Part shown: positions 18,357 through 30,763 of the stretch, one piece after another
How the letters are laid out: each line of letters begins with the position of its first letter
Numbering within the stretch: the first letter of the stretch is position 1
NCBI GenBank assembly: GCA_017305055.1
Contig: JAFKMZ010000024.1
Span: forward strand, 1-47,893
Direction: 5' to 3'
DNA: 47,893 bases
Origin: Lysobacterales bacterium
GTDB lineage: Bacteria > Pseudomonadota > Gammaproteobacteria > Xanthomonadales > Rhodanobacteraceae
Position numbers and translations under genes: made by a program
The notes under the pieces: generated by a model
Databases searched by the model: none
What the model saw: only the letters and a program-made list of their open reading frames with translations
Told to the model about the DNA's origin: nothing

Positions 18357-20642
18357 TCAGGAGCGGATGTCGGCCCGAATCTGTGCCTCGACGCAGGCAA
18401 CCGCCGTCATGTTGACCATGCGCCGCACGGTCGACTGCGGCGTCAGGATATGCGCCGGCTTGGCGATGCCCATCAGGATCGGGCCAATGGCCACGCCGTC
18501 GCTCAGCATGCGCGTCATGTTGTAGGCGATGTTGGCCGCATCCTGGTTCGGAAACACGAACACGTTGGCCTTGCCCTGCAACTGCGAGTTGGGGAACATG
18601 CGCTCGCGCAACTCGGGCATCAGCGCGGTGTCCGCCTGCATTTCGCCCTCGACCTCCAGGCGCGGCGCGCGGGCGCGGATCAGGGCCAGTGCCTTGCGCA
18701 TCTTCACCGCGCCACAGGTGTCCTGGTTTCCAAAGTTGCCGGCCGAGAGCAGGGCGATCTTGGGCGTGATGCCGAACAGCTTCAGGCGGATGGACACCTG
18801 CAGCACAGCCTGGGCAATCTGCTCGCTGCTGGGATCGTCCTGCACGTGGGTGTCGAGGTAGAAGAACGTGCCTTTCTCGGTTGACACCGCAGCCATTGCC
18901 GAGGGCGCACTGACACCCGCGTCCAGGCCGATGATGTCGCGGATGTAGCTCAGCTTGCTCTGGTACAGGCCAACCAGGCCGCACAGCAGCGCATCAGCCT
19001 CGCCACGCTCGACCATCAACGCGGCAATCACGGTGGCGCGCGAGCGCACCACCGCCTTGGCCATCGCCGGTGTCACCCCGCGACGCTCCATCAGGCGGTG
19101 GTAGTGCTGCCAGTAGTCGTCGAAGCGCGGGTCGTCGTGGATGTCGACCAGCTCCACGTCCACCCCGAGCTTGATGCGCAATCCGGCACGGCGGATGCGC
19201 TTTTCGATGACCTTGGGCCGGCCGATGAGGATCGGCCTGGCCAGGCCCTGGTCCACGACGACCTGCACCGCGCGCAGCACGGTGTCCTCCTCGCCCTCGG
19301 CATACACCACGCGGCGCGGGTGGGCGCGGGCGCGCTCGAACACCGGCCGCATCAGCAGGCCGGTGCGGAACACAAAACTGTTCAACCTGTCGCTGTACGC
19401 GGCAAAGTCCTCGATCGGTCGCTGGGCCACGCCCGAATCCATGGCCGCCTGGGCCACGGCCGGCGGCAGCTGCAGCAGCAACCGCGGATCGAAGGGTTGC
19501 GGGATCAGGTAATCGCGGCCAAAGCTTGGCGGCCTGCCGCCATAGGCCCGCGCGCTGACGTCCGAGGACTCACGCCGCGCCAGTGCCGCAATGGCCTTGA
19601 CGCAGGCGACCTTCATGGCCTCGTTGATCACAGTGGCGCCGACGTCCAGCGCGCCACGGAACAGGTACGGGAAGCACAGCGCGTTGTTGACCTGGTTCGG
19701 ATAGTCGGAGCGTCCGGTGGCCATGATGCAGTCTGGACGCACCGCCTTGGCCTCTTCCGGGGTGATCTCCGGGTTCGGGTTGGCCAACGCGAAGATGATC
19801 GGATCGCGGGCCATGCTGGCCAGCATCCCGGGCTTGAGAATGCCGCCGGCGGAAAGGCCGAGAAAAATGTCCGCCCCGTCCACGATCTCAGCCAGCGTGC
19901 GCTTGGGCGTGTCGCGTGCGTAGCGCTGCTTGCCTGGATCGAGGTCGGTGCGCCCGCTGTGCAGCACGCCGTTGACGTCCAGCGCCAGGATGTGCTCGGG
20001 CTTCACCCCCAGCGCCACCAGCATGTCCAGGCAGGCCACGCCAGCGGCGCCGACGCCGGTGGTGGCCACGCGGACGTCCTCGATGCGCTTGTTGGCCACC
20101 AGCAGCGCGTTGATCACCGCCGCGCCGACGATGATCGAGGTGCCGGGCTGGTCGTCGTGGAACACCGGAATTTTCATGCGCTCGCGAAGCTTGCGCTCGA
20201 CGATGAAGCATTCCGGAGCCTTGATGTCCTCCAGGTTGATGCCACCGAAGCTCGGCTCCAGGCTGGCGATGATGTCGACCAGCTTGTCCGGGTCGCGCTC
20301 GTCGATCTCGATGTCGAAGACGTCGATGCCGGCGAACTTCTGGAACAGGATGCCCTTGCCTTCCATCACCGGCTTGGCGGCCAGCGGGCCGATGTTGCCA
20401 AGGCCGAGCACGGCGGTGCCATTGGTGATGACCGCCACCAGGTTGGCGCGCGCGGTGAGTTCGGCAGCGGCGTGCGGATCGGCGACGATGGCGTCGCAGG
20501 CGGCCGCCACCCCCGGCGAGTAGGCCAGCGACAGGTCACGCTGGGTCAACAGCGAAGTGGTGGGCGTGACCTTGATTTTGCCCGGATGCGGCAGCCGATG
20601 ATATTCAAGGGCCGCCAGACGCATTTCTTCGGAAAGTGCCAT
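18357..20642 (-). CDS. maeB: NADP-dependent malic enzyme with C-terminal phosphotransacetylase-like domain
   Basis: The 761-residue multidomain enzyme oxidatively decarboxylates malate to pyruvate and CO2. The N-terminal malic domain ([12 protein letters not shown], about residue 40) and the NAD(P)-binding domain ([14 protein letters not shown]) fill residues 1-430. The rest is a phosphotransacetylase-like domain without known transferase activity in such fusions, possibly sensing acetyl-CoA. This length and order are typical of MaeB. I use ATG at 20642 ([18 protein letters not shown]); GTG at 20648 is two codons upstream. It precedes aceE on the same strand, putting malate-to-pyruvate and pyruvate-to-acetyl-CoA steps side by side. 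Confidence 0.93.
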   Translation of the reverse strand: MALSEEMRLAALEYHRLPHPGKIKVTPTTSLLTQRDLSLAYSPGVAAACDAIVADPHAAAELTARANLVAVITNGTAVLGLGNIGPLAAKPVMEGKGILFQKFAGIDVFDIEIDERDPDKLVDIIASLEPSFGGINLEDIKAPECFIVERKLRERMKIPVFHDDQPGTSIIVGAAVINALLVANKRIEDVRVATTGVGAAGVACLDMLVALGVKPEHILALDVNGVLHSGRTDLDPGKQRYARDTPKRTLAEIVDGADIFLGLSAGGILKPGMLASMARDPIIFALANPNPEITPEEAKAVRPDCIMATGRSDYPNQVNNALCFPYLFRGALDVGATVINEAMKVACVKAIAALARRESSDVSARAYGGRPPSFGRDYLIPQPFDPRLLLQLPPAVAQAAMDSGVAQRPIEDFAAYSDRLNSFVFRTGLLMRPVFERARAHPRRVVYAEGEEDTVLRAVQVVVDQGLARPILIGRPKVIEKRIRRAGLRIKLGVDVELVDIHDDPRFDDYWQHYHRLMERRGVTPAMAKAVVRSRATVIAALMVERGEADALLCGLVGLYQSKLSYIRDIIGLDAGVSAPSAMAAVSTEKGTFFYLDTHVQDDPSSEQIAQAVLQVSIRLKLFGITPKIALLSAGNFGNQDTCGAVKMRKALALIRARAPRLEVEGEMQADTALMPELRERMFPNSQLQGKANVFVFPNQDAANIAYNMTRMLSDGVAIGPILMGIAKPAHILTPQSTVRRMVNMTAVACVEAQIRADIRS

Positions 20643-20803
20643 GGACACAGACTTGGGTGGGAGGGAACGGTGCGCATGCCCGTCAGGCTGCGCCCGGCAA
20701 CGATGTTAGCACCGCCGACCGGCGATGCCCGGACAATCCTGGCCGCCCGCGCCGGCCATCGAGCCGCCCGGACGTCCGGCATACGGAGCCGTGTGTTGCG
20801 TGC

Positions 20804-21859
20804 CTACTCGCGATCGCGAGAATCGCGGGTTCGCCGCGGTCGCTCCGGGAGGCGCCCCCCACGTTGACGATTCAGGCGCGCGTCCAGGGCCGCCGCCTGC
20901 TCCTCGCGCTCGTCGTGCAGCTTGAGATAATTGCGCCAGCGCTCGGCACTCAGGTCACCGGTGTCGAGCGCGGCCTGGATCGCACAGCCCGGCTCGCTGC
21001 CGTGGCCACAGTCGGCAAAACGGCAGCGCTCGGCCAGCGCGGCGATGTCGGCAAACAGATCCAGATCCTCGCCGCCGGTCAGCTTGAGCTCGCGCATGCC
21101 CGGGGTGTCGATCAGGCAGCCACCGCCAGGCAGCTGCAGCAAGGCGCGCCGCGTGGTGGTGTGGCGACCGCGATCGTCGCCGCTGCGCACGGCGCCGGTG
21201 CTCATGCGCGCCTCGCCCAGCAAGGTGTTCGTCAGGGTGGATTTCCCTGCGCCGGAGGAGCCGACCAGCACTGCCGTGTCGCCCAGGCCCAGGTACGGCG
21301 CGAGCACGGCTACGCCTGCCGGATCCTTGCCGTTGAGCGCGTGGATCGGAATACCGGCAGGCAGGCGTTGGCGCACGGCCGCCACACGCGGCGCCGTATC
21401 CCCGGCACTGTCAGCCTTGCTCAGCAGTACCACCGGCTGCGCTCCCGAGCCCTGGATCAGGGACAGATAGCGCTCGATCCGCGCCGGATTGAAATCCTCG
21501 TCCAGGCCGGTGAGCACGAACACGTAGTCGACGTTGCTGGCGATGATCTGCTGCTGGTAGCGCTCGCCTGCGGCCGCCCGGGACAACACCGTGCGCCGCG
21601 GTTGCACGTTGCGGATGTGCGGCGGCGTGCCCGCCTCCACCTCGACAAAGTCGCCCACCACCGGTCGCAGTGCCGGATCGAGGCCACGTTTGAGGAAGCG
21701 GCCATCAGGCTGCGCGCCGAACACGTGCTCGCCATCGTGCAGTTCATACCCTGCCCGGTGCTGGGCCACCACCCGCGCCACGCGCAATCCGGAAGCGGGA
21801 AGCGCCTCGCCGCGCCAGCCGATCCGGCGCAAGCGTTCAATCGATACGGCGTCACTCAT
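20804..21859 (-). CDS. rsgA: small ribosomal subunit biogenesis GTPase RsgA
   Basis: A 351-residue circularly permuted GTPase that checks 30S subunit maturation. Order: OB-fold domain (RPVVGDFVEVE), then GTPase motifs in permuted order G4 (LLSKAD), G1 (GSSGAGKST), a switch segment (DRGRHTTTRRAL) and G3 (DTPGMREL). The C-terminal zinc finger is visible as CRFADCGHGSEPGCAI with three Cys and one His. A basic Arg-rich tail of about 30 residues follows. The start at 21859 is chosen for homology (MSDAVSIERLRRIGW); the frame runs open far upstream but that part is not conserved-looking. It is divergent from the SDR gene across 286 bases without other genes. Confidence 0.93.
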   Translation of the reverse strand: MSDAVSIERLRRIGWRGEALPASGLRVARVVAQHRAGYELHDGEHVFGAQPDGRFLKRGLDPALRPVVGDFVEVEAGTPPHIRNVQPRRTVLSRAAAGERYQQQIIASNVDYVFVLTGLDEDFNPARIERYLSLIQGSGAQPVVLLSKADSAGDTAPRVAAVRQRLPAGIPIHALNGKDPAGVAVLAPYLGLGDTAVLVGSSGAGKSTLTNTLLGEARMSTGAVRSGDDRGRHTTTRRALLQLPGGGCLIDTPGMRELKLTGGEDLDLFADIAALAERCRFADCGHGSEPGCAIQAALDTGDLSAERWRNYLKLHDEREEQAAALDARLNRQRGGRLPERPRRTRDSRDRE

Positions 21860-22145
21860 CGGGGTTAGGTCTGCACGGGGTGGCCCATTATGCCGTGTGG
21901 CCCGAGGCAGCGAAGCATGCAGCGCAGCATCGTGGAGCGGCAGGCCTGTGCGGCGACGTGGCTCCACACCGATGGATCGCGCCCGGCGATGCCGAGATGC
22001 GGTGGGTTGATGAAGTCGTCCGCCGAGCTGATCCACAGCGGCATGGCACTGCAGGACACGGGAGGCGCCCCGGACTGTCCGGACTGGCCCGGCATGCCAC
22101 GCGCGGCCTATGCTAGGCAGCCTTGAGGACAACCCTGGAATCAGC

Positions 22146-22829
22146 ATGCAACTGGAGAATTTGCGCGTGGCAGTCACCGGTAGTTTCGGCGCGCTCGGCG
22201 CCGCAACCGTGCGTGCGGCACTCGATGCGGGGGCCCACGTGGCAGCCATCGACCGGGCCGCGCCACCGACCGGCGGCATCGGCCCGGCAACCTGCATCGG
22301 CGGAGTGGACCTGGCCGATGCGGTGGCCGCCAGGCAAGCCCTGGATGCCGCCGCCCAGGCACTTGGTGGGCTCGACGCCCTGGTCAACATTGCCGGCACG
22401 TTCCGCTATGAGACCGTGTCCGACGGCAGCGTGGACACCTGGGACCTGCTCTACCGCGTCAATCTGCGCACGGCGGTGGCCGCCAGCCAGGCGGCGCTGG
22501 CCCACCTGCCGCGCGGCGGGCGCATCGTCAACATCGGCGCCAATGCGGCCCTGAAGGCCGGCGCCGGCATGGGCGCGTACACCGCCTCCAAGAGCGGAGT
22601 GATGCGCCTCACCGAGGCTCTGGCCGAGGAGCTCAAGGCTCGCGACATCACCGTCAACGCCGTGCTGCCCAGCACCCTCGACACCCCAGCCAACCGCGCC
22701 GACATGCCCAAGGCCGATTTCAGCCGCTGGGTGGCGCCCGGACAGTTGGCCGGGATCATCATGTTCCTGCTCTCACCCCAGGCCTCGGCCATCACCGGCG
22801 CGTTGATTCCGGTGGTCGGCCGCGTCTGA
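22146..22829 (+). CDS. SDR family oxidoreductase lacking the catalytic serine
   Basis: A 227-residue short-chain dehydrogenase with the cofactor motif TGSFGALG (residues 11-18), NIAG (81-84, replacing NNAG), the catalytic YTASK (Tyr145, Lys149) and a C-terminal segment closing the fold (GALIPVVGRV). At the position 13 residues before Tyr145, where active SDRs carry Ser, the sequence has Ala132 in NIGANAALKAG. The Tyr-Lys pair is intact, so a changed or weakened activity is possible. The substrate cannot be predicted. The ATG at 22146 removes an upstream extension. The gene stands alone on the plus strand and converges with the DUF2784 gene 13 bases downstream. Confidence 0.85.
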   Translation: MQLENLRVAVTGSFGALGAATVRAALDAGAHVAAIDRAAPPTGGIGPATCIGGVDLADAVAARQALDAAAQALGGLDALVNIAGTFRYETVSDGSVDTWDLLYRVNLRTAVAASQAALAHLPRGGRIVNIGANAALKAGAGMGAYTASKSGVMRLTEALAEELKARDITVNAVLPSTLDTPANRADMPKADFSRWVAPGQLAGIIMFLLSPQASAITGALIPVVGRV

Positions 22830-22842
22830 GTGGCAAACCGGC

Positions 22843-23229
22843 CTACCGTTCCGACCTGTGGCCCAATCGACACGGGCGCGCAGGCACCAGGAACCACAGC
22901 ACAACGACGTAGGCGAACACCAGGACGTAACCCGCGGCAAACGCCCACAACGGCAGCGGCCAATAGATCAGCTGGTTGATCCAGCCGGCAAGCAATGGTT
23001 GCGCCGGCGTCCGACCGCTGAGCTCATCCTGCCAGATGGTCAACACGCAGGCGCGCCCGAAGGCTGCCTGCAGCGCCACTGCCGCCAGGCTGAGCAGGTG
23101 CACCAGCCGCCAGCAGCAGGCACGCACCCAGCGCCAGCCGCGCCAGGCGCCGACCGGAATCAACACGCAGCCCGCGACGTTGAAGGCAATGACCGCCAGA
23201 TGCAGGGCGAGGATCGACAACGCGGCCAT
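22843..23229 (-). CDS. DUF2784 family membrane protein
   Basis: The 128-residue product has four predicted membrane helices and matches DUF2784: a first helix with VIAFNVAGCVLIPVGAWRGWRWVR, then LVHLLSLAAVALQAAFGRACVLTIWQDELSG (the family mark is FG-x-x-C-x-LT-x-W-E/Q), and two further helices. Its function is unknown. The start ATG at 23229 lies 11 bases after the edge of the inverted-repeat element at 23240-23403, so the promoter or leader of this gene may derive from that element. The frame continues upstream through the element, but that part is not conserved protein. Confidence 0.8.
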   Translation of the reverse strand: MAALSILALHLAVIAFNVAGCVLIPVGAWRGWRWVRACCWRLVHLLSLAAVALQAAFGRACVLTIWQDELSGRTPAQPLLAGWINQLIYWPLPLWAFAAGYVLVFAYVVVLWFLVPARPCRLGHRSER

Positions 23230-23239
23230 GGCCGCGCCT

Positions 23240-23403
23240 AGGAGCCTGGGCCGTAGAAGCCGTCCGGGCTGCGAAGCCCTCTGCGCGGTCCATTTTTCCG
23301 CCGCTGCTTGACCCATAGAACCACTATGGGCCGGCGAATCGTCGAAAAACTGTCCTCGCGCATAGGTCTTCTCGCCTCGAACGTTTCTACGACCCAGGCT
23401 CCT
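23240..23403. mobile_element. MITE-like element with 19-bp terminal inverted repeats
   Basis: The ends are AGGAGCCTGGGCCGTAGAA (23240-23258) and the complement of AGGAGCCTGGGTCGTAGAA (23385-23403), differing at one base. Inside are two further hairpins: GGGCT/AGCCC with a GCGA loop (23266-23279) and CCCATAG/CTATGGG with an AACCA loop (23312-23330). It contains no gene of its own and sits between a glutathione-reductase-like gene and a DUF2784 gene, overlapping the last codons of the former. The layout suggests a small non-autonomous mobile or palindromic repeat; no clear target duplication is visible. Confidence 0.6.
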
Positions 23404-24745
23404 GGCGCATGGTGACGAATTCCTCGGCCGAGGTCGGATGGATGGCCACGGTGTCGAGAAAGTCTGCATAGCGCGCACCCATGCGCACCGCCACGGCAAA
23501 GCCCTGCAGCATTTCGTCCATGCCCGGGCCGATGCCGTGCAGGCCGATGATGCGTTGTTCCGCGCCGACGCAGACCAGTTTCATCCGCGTCTGCCCCTCG
23601 CGCCCGGCCAGGGACCAGAGCATCGGCGTGAAGCGCGCCCGGTGCACGCGCACCTCGTCGCCATGGCGTTCGCGCGCCGCCGCTTCCGAACAACCCACGC
23701 TGCCGATTGGCGGATGCGAAAACACCACGCTGGGCACGCAGGCGTAATCCAGGTGGGCATCGGGTTCGCCGCCAAACAATCGGTCGGCCAGCTTCCGGCC
23801 GGCGGCAATCGCCACCGGGGTCAAGGCGCGCTTGCCGTTCACATCGCCCAAGGCGTACACGCCCGGTACCGAGCTGTTCTCGAACTTGTCGGTGACCACC
23901 TCGCCGTCCTCGCCCAGGGCGATGCCGGCATGCTCCACGCCCAGCGAGGCGACGTCGGGTACCCGGCCAATCGCGCTGATGACGCGGTCGTACGGGCCAT
24001 AGAGTTCGCCATCCGCGCAATCCAGCCACAGGCCGTCGGCGCGCCGCCCGATGCCACGCACGGCGCAACCCTGCTTGTGCACGATGCCCTGGCCCTGCAT
24101 CAGGGCCGACAGTGCATGACCGAGGTCGGCATCGAAGTGCGCCAGCAGGCGGCTGCGCGAGATGAGCTCCACGTGCGCGCCCAGCGCCCGCAGCACCCCG
24201 GCCAGCTCGACCGCAATGTAGCCACCGCCAATGATACCCACCCGGCCCGGCCTGGCCTGCAGCGCGAAAAAGCCGTCCGAGTCGATGGCCAGCCCGCCGC
24301 CAGGCATGCGCGTGGTGCGGGCGCGCGAGCCGGTGGCGAGCACCACGTGCGGCGCACGGTAATCGATGCCGTCCGCGCGCAAAGTGTGCGCATCCACGAA
24401 GTGTGCCGGCTGGCGCAGCACACGGACACCCAGCGCGTCCAGGTGATCACCGTAGGACGTGCGTGCCCGCGCCACGTAGGCCTCGCGGCGGGTGATGAAT
24501 TTCGCCCAGTCCAAGTCGCCGGTTTCGATGTCGAAACCGACCGCGACAGCCAGCTGTTGCGCCTCGGCCAGGCCGGCCGCCAGCCACATGGCCTTCTTCG
24601 GCACGCAGCCGCGGTTGACACAGGTACCGCCCAGCTCGCGCGGCTCGAACAGGGTGACCGCCGCGCCGTGCTGCGCTGCCCTGATCGCCGTGGCCAGGCC
24701 GGCCGAGCCCCCGCCAACGACCAGCACATCCGCCTTCGTGTCCAT
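23387..24745 (-). CDS. gor: glutathione-disulfide reductase
   Basis: A 452-residue class I pyridine nucleotide-disulfide oxidoreductase that keeps glutathione reduced with NADPH. It has the FAD motif VVGGGSAGLATAIRAA (residues 9-24), redox disulfide GGTCVNRGCVPKK (Cys42/Cys47), a second dinucleotide motif IIGGGYIAVELAGVL and the C-terminal active-site loop HPTSAEEFVTMR. Glutathione reductases usually end at this TMR; here five extra residues (QEPGS) follow, and the last codons with the stop lie within an inverted-repeat element. ATG at 24745 is supported by GAGGAT upstream and preferred over TTG at 24751. Confidence 0.9.
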   Translation of the reverse strand: MDTKADVLVVGGGSAGLATAIRAAQHGAAVTLFEPRELGGTCVNRGCVPKKAMWLAAGLAEAQQLAVAVGFDIETGDLDWAKFITRREAYVARARTSYGDHLDALGVRVLRQPAHFVDAHTLRADGIDYRAPHVVLATGSRARTTRMPGGGLAIDSDGFFALQARPGRVGIIGGGYIAVELAGVLRALGAHVELISRSRLLAHFDADLGHALSALMQGQGIVHKQGCAVRGIGRRADGLWLDCADGELYGPYDRVISAIGRVPDVASLGVEHAGIALGEDGEVVTDKFENSSVPGVYALGDVNGKRALTPVAIAAGRKLADRLFGGEPDAHLDYACVPSVVFSHPPIGSVGCSEAAARERHGDEVRVHRARFTPMLWSLAGREGQTRMKLVCVGAEQRIIGLHGIGPGMDEMLQGFAVAVRMGARYADFLDTVAIHPTSAEEFVTMRQEPGS

Positions 24746-24805
24746 GTCCAATCCTCGTCCCGCCCACCACGCGGCTCGCCGCCGCGCGCCGCTGCCGGCG
24801 CCGCC

Positions 24806-26110
24806 TCAATGCAGCTGCATGTCCGCTGCGGCCAGCAGGGCCAACAGACCGACCTGCATGCCACGCAGGCCCTCGGGCTTGGCCACGTCGGTCCATTCGT
24901 CGAGCGAATGCGCGCGCCCGCTGGTGCCGCCCGAACCGATGGTGACCGCCGGGATGCCCATGCTGATCGGCAGGTTGGAATCGGTCGACGAGGCACCAAG
25001 CACTGGGCTGTAGCCAAGCGCCTTGACCGCAGCGACCGTGCTGCGCACCAGTGCCGCATCGGGCTTGGTCGAACCCGCGGGCCGCACGCCAATCGACTTT
25101 GGCTCGACGGTGATCTTGCCGTCCCTGGTGGAGCGCGCCTGGTTCTCGTGGTCGGCGGCTTTCTGCAGGATATCGAGGAACTGCTGGTTCAGCTTGGCCA
25201 GTGCCTCGGGATCGGCCGAGCGCATGTCGAAGTCCATCCATACGTCGCGCGGGATGGCGTTCACCGAGGTACCGCCGCCGGTGACGCTGGCCGAATAGGT
25301 GACCTTGGGCTCGGTGGGCACCTTGATCGCATACAGATCGGTCACCGCCTGGCTCATCGCCGCCATCGGGTTGACGATGCCGAACGCGCCATAGCTGTGC
25401 CCACCCGGCCCGTGGAAGGTCACGTGGTAGCGCTGCGAACCCACCGCGACATTGACGATGTGGGCCGGATTGCTGCCGTCGACGGAAAAGAACGCGCCGA
25501 TGCGATCCTTGTACACGCCCTTGGTGAACAGGTAGCGCACGCCACGCAGGTCGCCGGCACCCTCCTCGCCAACGTCGCCAACGAACAGGATGGAATGCCG
25601 CGTGGTGATGTGCGCCGCGTCCATTGCCCGTATCCAGGCGAGCAGGGTGCTCAGCCCGCGCGTGTCATCGCCCACACCCGGCGCGTGCAGCTTCGTGCCA
25701 TCGCGGCGCACCTTGACCGGCGTGCCCGCCGGAAACACGGTGTCCAGGTGCGCGGCCATCACCACCAGCGGTGCCTTGGGGTCGCTGCCCGGACGCAGCC
25801 CGAGCACGTTGCCCTCGGCGTCGGTGCTGACGTCCTTCAGGCCGAGCGCCTTGAACATGCCCGCATAGGTCTTGGCCCGCTCCGCCTCCTTGAACGGCGG
25901 CGCCGGGATCTCGGTCAGCTGCACCAGCTCGGCCACGAAGCGGTCGTATTGCGCATCCAACGTCGCCACCGCGGTCTTGAACTGGCTGCTGCCCGCAATC
26001 CCGGCCACCGCCGTGTGCGCCGCATCCGCAGGCTGCGCCACCACGGCGCCGAGCGCGGAAACCGCGAGGGTGAAGGCCGCCACTACTACCGATCGTCCAA
26101 GCTTGTGCAT
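24806..26110 (-). CDS. secreted M20 family metallopeptidase
   Basis: The 434-residue protein carries a Sec signal peptide (residues 1-30, cleavage likely after AQPADA) and an M20/M25/M40 di-zinc peptidase domain. Visible are the first zinc motif MAAHLDTVFP, the bridging Asp in PGVGDDTRGLS, the catalytic Glu pair in VGDVGEEG, a dimerisation domain after about residue 215 (RYHVTFHGPGGHSYG) and the terminal His in GRAHSLDEW. The family includes peptidase T-like aminopeptidases and carboxypeptidases; substrate is unknown. AGGAG lies upstream of ATG at 26110. It is divergent from the TfoX-N gene, with 130 bases between starts. Confidence 0.88.
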   Translation of the reverse strand: MHKLGRSVVVAAFTLAVSALGAVVAQPADAAHTAVAGIAGSSQFKTAVATLDAQYDRFVAELVQLTEIPAPPFKEAERAKTYAGMFKALGLKDVSTDAEGNVLGLRPGSDPKAPLVVMAAHLDTVFPAGTPVKVRRDGTKLHAPGVGDDTRGLSTLLAWIRAMDAAHITTRHSILFVGDVGEEGAGDLRGVRYLFTKGVYKDRIGAFFSVDGSNPAHIVNVAVGSQRYHVTFHGPGGHSYGAFGIVNPMAAMSQAVTDLYAIKVPTEPKVTYSASVTGGGTSVNAIPRDVWMDFDMRSADPEALAKLNQQFLDILQKAADHENQARSTRDGKITVEPKSIGVRPAGSTKPDAALVRSTVAAVKALGYSPVLGASSTDSNLPISMGIPAVTIGSGGTSGRAHSLDEWTDVAKPEGLRGMQVGLLALLAAADMQLH

Positions 26111-26240
26111 CGCACCTACTCCTCAGGAGGAGCCCCAACTGTAGCGAAGCCATACCCTCCGCCACCAGACTACGGCCTGGCAAATCGGACAAAAGCTTGG
26201 AAAGATGACGCCGCCGATCTCGGCACGCGGGACACGTCAC

Positions 26241-26579
26241 ATGGCCACCCATCGCGAGTTCGTCGACTACGTCGCGGAGCAGCTTGACCTCGGCGACCGG
26301 CTCAGCTGCAAGCGCATGTTCGGCGAATACGCGCTGTATCTCGACGGCAAGGTCGTGGCCTTTGCCTGTGACGACAGCCTGTTCGTGAAGCCATCCACGG
26401 CCACCACGCATCTGCTGCCGCAGCTGCCGCAACGGCCACCCTTTCCCGGAGCCAAGGATTACCCGGTCGCCGACGAGCTGCTCGATGACGCGGCGGCGAT
26501 TCGCGCGCTCATCGTGCACACGGCGCAGGCACTGCCCGATCCCAAGCCACGCAGACCGCGGGTCCGACGCGGGCGCTAG
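26241..26579 (+). CDS. TfoX N-terminal domain protein
   Basis: A 112-residue protein consisting essentially of a TfoX_N domain: MATHREFVDYVAEQL, then CKRMFGEYALYLDGKVVAFACDDSLFVK, and YPVADELLDD. The conserved RMFG-x-Y motif and the beta strands are clear. TfoX/Sxy proteins with both N and C domains promote competence; solo N-domain proteins have no defined role, so competence is not claimed. The C-terminus is a short basic tail (PKPRRPRVRRGR). The ATG at 26241 excludes twelve upstream residues that lack family similarity. The gene precedes acnA on the same strand with a gap of 183 bases. Confidence 0.85.
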   Translation: MATHREFVDYVAEQLDLGDRLSCKRMFGEYALYLDGKVVAFACDDSLFVKPSTATTHLLPQLPQRPPFPGAKDYPVADELLDDAAAIRALIVHTAQALPDPKPRRPRVRRGR

Positions 26580-26669
26580 CACGCAGGCCTGCCCCCACGG
26601 CCAGCAACGGGCTTCTGCCGCCGAATTGATCCGTGACAACCGGCCATGCCGGGGATGGCGCAAGAATGA

Positions 26670-29570
<2,901 letters not shown>

Positions 29571-29574
29571 CCAC

Positions 29575-29613
29575 CAAGAGCTTTCGCGCGCCGGAGGCGC
29601 ACGAGAGCTCTTG
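29575..29613. repeat. palindromic dispersed repeat, copy B (CAAGAGC family)
   Basis: Arms CAAGAGCT and AGCTCTTG flank a folding core (GCGCC-GGA-GGCGC). In reverse complement it aligns with copy A at 15124-15168 through ATCAAGAGC, GTGCGCCT-CGGCGCGCG and GCTCTTG. It begins five bases after the acnA stop, in a convergent intergenic region, just as copy A does. Confidence 0.75.
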
Positions 29614-29645
29614 ATCCAAGACGTTTGGGCGCGCGCCGAGACGAG

Positions 29646-29666
29646 GGCATCGCCCGCGGGCGGGCT
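29646..29666 (-). repeat. REP-like palindrome, copy 2 (CCCGCCCGCGGGCGAT family)
   Basis: Read on the minus strand, this contains AGCCCGCCCGCGGGCGAT followed by GCC. It matches 20 of 21 bases with the plus-strand copy at 36645-36665. It lies 33 bases downstream of the CAAGAGC-type repeat in the same convergent gap between acnA and the monooxygenase gene. Confidence 0.65.
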
Positions 29667-29687
29667 GCCACATTCCCACTCGATCCG

Positions 29688-30680
29688 TCAGGGAGTGAGC
29701 TGGCGGCAGGCTTCGGCCGCCAAGGCGAAGGATTCCCGCCGCGCGGCGTGGTCGAAGATGTTTGCGGTGAGCATGAGCTCATCCGGCCGGTGCCGCGCCA
29801 CGAAATCGGCGATCGCCCGCCGCACGGTCGCAGGCGAGCCCACGGCCGCGCACGCCAGTGCGTGCTCGACGCCGCGCTTCTCCATCGGCGTCCAGAACGC
29901 CTCGATGTCGTCGATCGGTGGTGGCACCAGCCCGGGCTGCCCGCGGCGCAGGGTCACGAAGGCCTGCTGCTGGGTGGTGAAGAGGTACCGCGCCAGCGCG
30001 TCATCCGCTGCGGCCACCACGTTCAGGGCCAGCATGACGTAGGGCTTGGGCCAGGCCACCGACGGGGTGAACTCACGCCGGTAGATGGCCAGCGCATCGT
30101 CCATGGCATCGGGCGCAAAATGCGAGGCGAACGCAAACGGCAAACCCAGACGGGCCGCCAGGGTGGCGCTGAACAAGCTCGAGCCGAGCAGCCAGACCGG
30201 AACCTCGATGCCGGCGCCGGGCACTGCGCGCACCGCCTGCCCGGGCGCGGCCGGGGCAAAGTAGCCCAGCAGCTCGGCAACGTCGCGCGGGAACGCCTCG
30301 GCACTGGAAAAGTAGCGACGCAGCGCCTTGGCCGTGGCCTGGTCGGTGCCTGGCGCGCGGCCCAGGCCCAGGTCGATGCGCCCCGGGTACAGCGAAGCCA
30401 GCGTGCCGAACGCCTCGGCCACCTGCAGCGGCGAATGGTTTGGCAGCATGATGCCGCCAGACCCGACGCGGATGCTCGTGGTGCCCCCGGCGACGTGGCC
30501 TATCAGCACCGCCGTGGCCGCGCTGGCAATGCCCGGCATGTTGTGGTGCTCGGCAAGCCAATAGCGCCGGTAGCCGAGCTCCTCGGCATGCCGCGCCAGG
30601 TCGAGCGTGTTGTGGAAAGTCTGCGCCACGTCGCCACCGACGGTGACGGGTGCGAGGTCAAGGATCGAATGGGCAATCAC
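29688..30680 (-). CDS. luciferase-like (LLM class) flavin monooxygenase
   Basis: A 330-residue flavin-dependent monooxygenase-fold protein of the bacterial luciferase-like superfamily, closest in character to the YhbW/MsnO8 group. Markers are [26 protein letters not shown] (the AEHH block near 43-46), the glycine-rich [25 protein letters not shown] region and [11 protein letters not shown]. It would use reduced flavin and oxygen on an unknown substrate. The start is GTG at 30680; no upstream ATG fits. It converges with acnA and is divergent from the small Lys-rich gene across 227 bases. Confidence 0.88.
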   Translation of the reverse strand: MIAHSILDLAPVTVGGDVAQTFHNTLDLARHAEELGYRRYWLAEHHNMPGIASAATAVLIGHVAGGTTSIRVGSGGIMLPNHSPLQVAEAFGTLASLYPGRIDLGLGRAPGTDQATAKALRRYFSSAEAFPRDVAELLGYFAPAAPGQAVRAVPGAGIEVPVWLLGSSLFSATLAARLGLPFAFASHFAPDAMDDALAIYRREFTPSVAWPKPYVMLALNVVAAADDALARYLFTTQQQAFVTLRRGQPGLVPPPIDDIEAFWTPMEKRGVEHALACAAVGSPATVRRAIADFVARHRPDELMLTANIFDHAARRESFALAAEACRQLTP

Positions 30681-30736
30681 GCGTTGTTCCCGTCAGGGGC
30701 GATCTTCACGAGATGGGGGCAACCGGGTCGAATGCC

Positions 30737-30763
30737 AGCCTGCCACCACACCACCGGCAGGCT
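30737..30763. repeat. 8-bp inverted repeat in a divergent promoter region
   Basis: AGCCTGCC and GGCAGGCT are complementary with an 11-base spacer. The site lies in the region shared by the luciferase-like gene and the Lys-rich small gene, where an operator could sit. A TTGACC -35-like hexamer follows, but without a fitting -10. Confidence 0.4.

Noticed and set aside
19098-20867. A 589-codon plus-strand frame over maeB
   Set aside because: Antisense of the malic enzyme gene with no protein family.
21880-22116. Short plus-strand frame between rsgA and the SDR gene
   Set aside because: No family, weak start, and overlapping alternative frames in both directions; likely noncoding.
23438-26287. 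A 949-codon plus-strand open frame across the gor and peptidase genes
   Set aside because: It lies opposite two genes with complete families (glutathione reductase, M20 peptidase) and has no recognisable domain; high GC makes antisense frames open.
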